Positions 5,661-6,127 of a stretch of DNA of 6,127 nucleotides are shown here, one piece after another; position 1 is the first letter of the stretch, and every line of letters begins with the position of its first letter. Both the position numbers and the translations under genes were made by a program. The notes under the pieces are model-generated. The model saw nothing but the letters and a program-made list of their open reading frames with translations. It did not search any database and was not told the origin of the DNA. The stretch comes from Clostridiaceae bacterium (GTDB lineage: Bacteria; Bacillota; Clostridia; DSM-8532), in assembly GCA_025361665.1 (NCBI GenBank), contig JANYKF010000473.1, positions 1-6,127 of the forward strand, written 5' to 3'.

Positions 5661-6127
5661 ATGTATAGTGAAAAGGTGATGGATCATTTTTCGAACCCGC
5701 GCAATGTGGGCATCATAGACAACCCGGACGGTGTCGGTCAGGTCGGAAACGCCAAGTGCGGAGACATCATGAAAATCTACCTGAAAATCGAGAATGGCAT
5801 GATCCTTGATGTCAAGTTCAAGACTTTTGGCTGCGGTGCGGCAGTTGCCACCAGCAGCATGGCTACCGAACTGATCATCGGGAAAAGCATCGAAGAAGCG
5901 CAGGCGATTACCAACAAGGCCGTCATGGAGGCTCTGGACGGGCTTCCGCCCGCAAAGGTGCACTGTTCCGTCCTGGCGGAGGAGGCGATAGCGGCCGCCC
6001 TCCTGGACTACAAGAAAAAGCACAACCTGGCGACGGACGAGGAAGAAGGCTGCACAGGCTGCTGCGGCAGCTGCGGCAGTCACGACCTTCACATACAGCA
6101 TCATTTGCCGGAGGGGGAGGAGGAGGA
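5661..6127 (+). CDS. iscU: Iron-sulfur cluster assembly scaffold, NifU/IscU type, with Cys/His-rich tail (3' end outside window)
   Basis: The frame opens at ATG 5661, with AGGAG (5650-5654) 6 nt upstream, and has no stop before the window end, giving 155 visible residues. It is the U-type scaffold on which IscS sulfur and iron are built into [2Fe-2S] clusters. The conserved ligands are C33 (GNAKCGD, with D35), C58 (FGCGAAVATS) and C102 (KVHCSVLAEEAI, with H101). The core (1-122) looks like the clostridial NifU type, normally about 120-145 residues. After it comes an unusual tail: an acidic DEEE, then GCTGCCGSCG (C131, C134, C135, C138), then SHDLHIQHH with four histidines, then another acidic stretch to the edge. 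Within the Cys cluster the DNA has a perfect 9-bp tandem repeat (CTGCGGCAG at 6062-6070 and 6071-6079). The C-terminal NifU thioredoxin-like domain is not seen so far. Confidence 0.93.
   Translation, partial: MYSEKVMDHFSNPRNVGIIDNPDGVGQVGNAKCGDIMKIYLKIENGMILDVKFKTFGCGAAVATSSMATELIIGKSIEEAQAITNKAVMEALDGLPPAKVHCSVLAEEAIAAALLDYKKKHNLATDEEEGCTGCCGSCGSHDLHIQHHLPEGEEE

Noticed and set aside
5451..6104. 217-codon open frame on the - strand opposite iscS/iscU
   Set aside because: Antisense to two conserved genes. Its alanine run is only the complement of the Cys/Gly/Ser codons in the scaffold tail.

Overview
The window looks like ordinary chromosome from a moderate-GC anaerobe. The clues are strong AGGAGG-type ribosome binding sites, sigma70/SigA-like promoters, a clostridial-type NifU/IscU scaffold paired with a NifS-type cysteine desulfurase, and a free-standing single-domain response regulator. 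I infer Clostridia-related Firmicutes, or a lineage that shares many clostridial genes such as Sphaerochaeta-like spirochaetes. The sequence does not settle which. All protein genes read on the + strand; one tRNA reads on the - strand.

Left part (1-1473): the window opens inside the C-terminal end of a family 38 alpha-mannosidase. Next comes a complete deoxyribose-phosphate aldolase (deoC) with all three key residues. deoC converges on a tRNA-Pro(GGG) gene on the - strand, which has a near-consensus promoter and an encoded CCA end. A 44-nt near-perfect palindrome separates the two.

Middle part (1474-4197): the gap behind the tRNA holds a perfect 14-bp palindrome, TGAAACCGGTTTCA, which resembles LacI-family operators. 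A CheY-like stand-alone response regulator follows, then mscL (large-conductance mechanosensitive channel, with an N-terminal extension and a proline-rich linker) behind its own good promoter. Next is trpS, a tryptophanyl-tRNA synthetase with about 50 extra residues before its nucleotide-binding core. Directly behind trpS, with its own ribosome binding site, lies a broken 5' piece of trpF (phosphoribosylanthranilate isomerase) that breaks off after about 30 recognisable residues.

Right part (4198-6127): about 260 noncoding bases carry candidate promoter and operator signals for an iron-sulfur assembly operon, iscS/nifS followed 12 nt later by an iscU/nifU scaffold that runs off the window. 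The scaffold has an unusual C-terminal tail with a CxxCCxxC cluster, histidines and an acidic stretch. A perfect 9-bp tandem repeat lies within the DNA coding for that cluster.

I did not see a clear new multi-gene system. The most notable points are the trpF remnant behind trpS, the metal-ligand-rich scaffold tail, the LacI-type palindrome with no regulator gene in view, and the imperfect palindrome over a possible iscS promoter.
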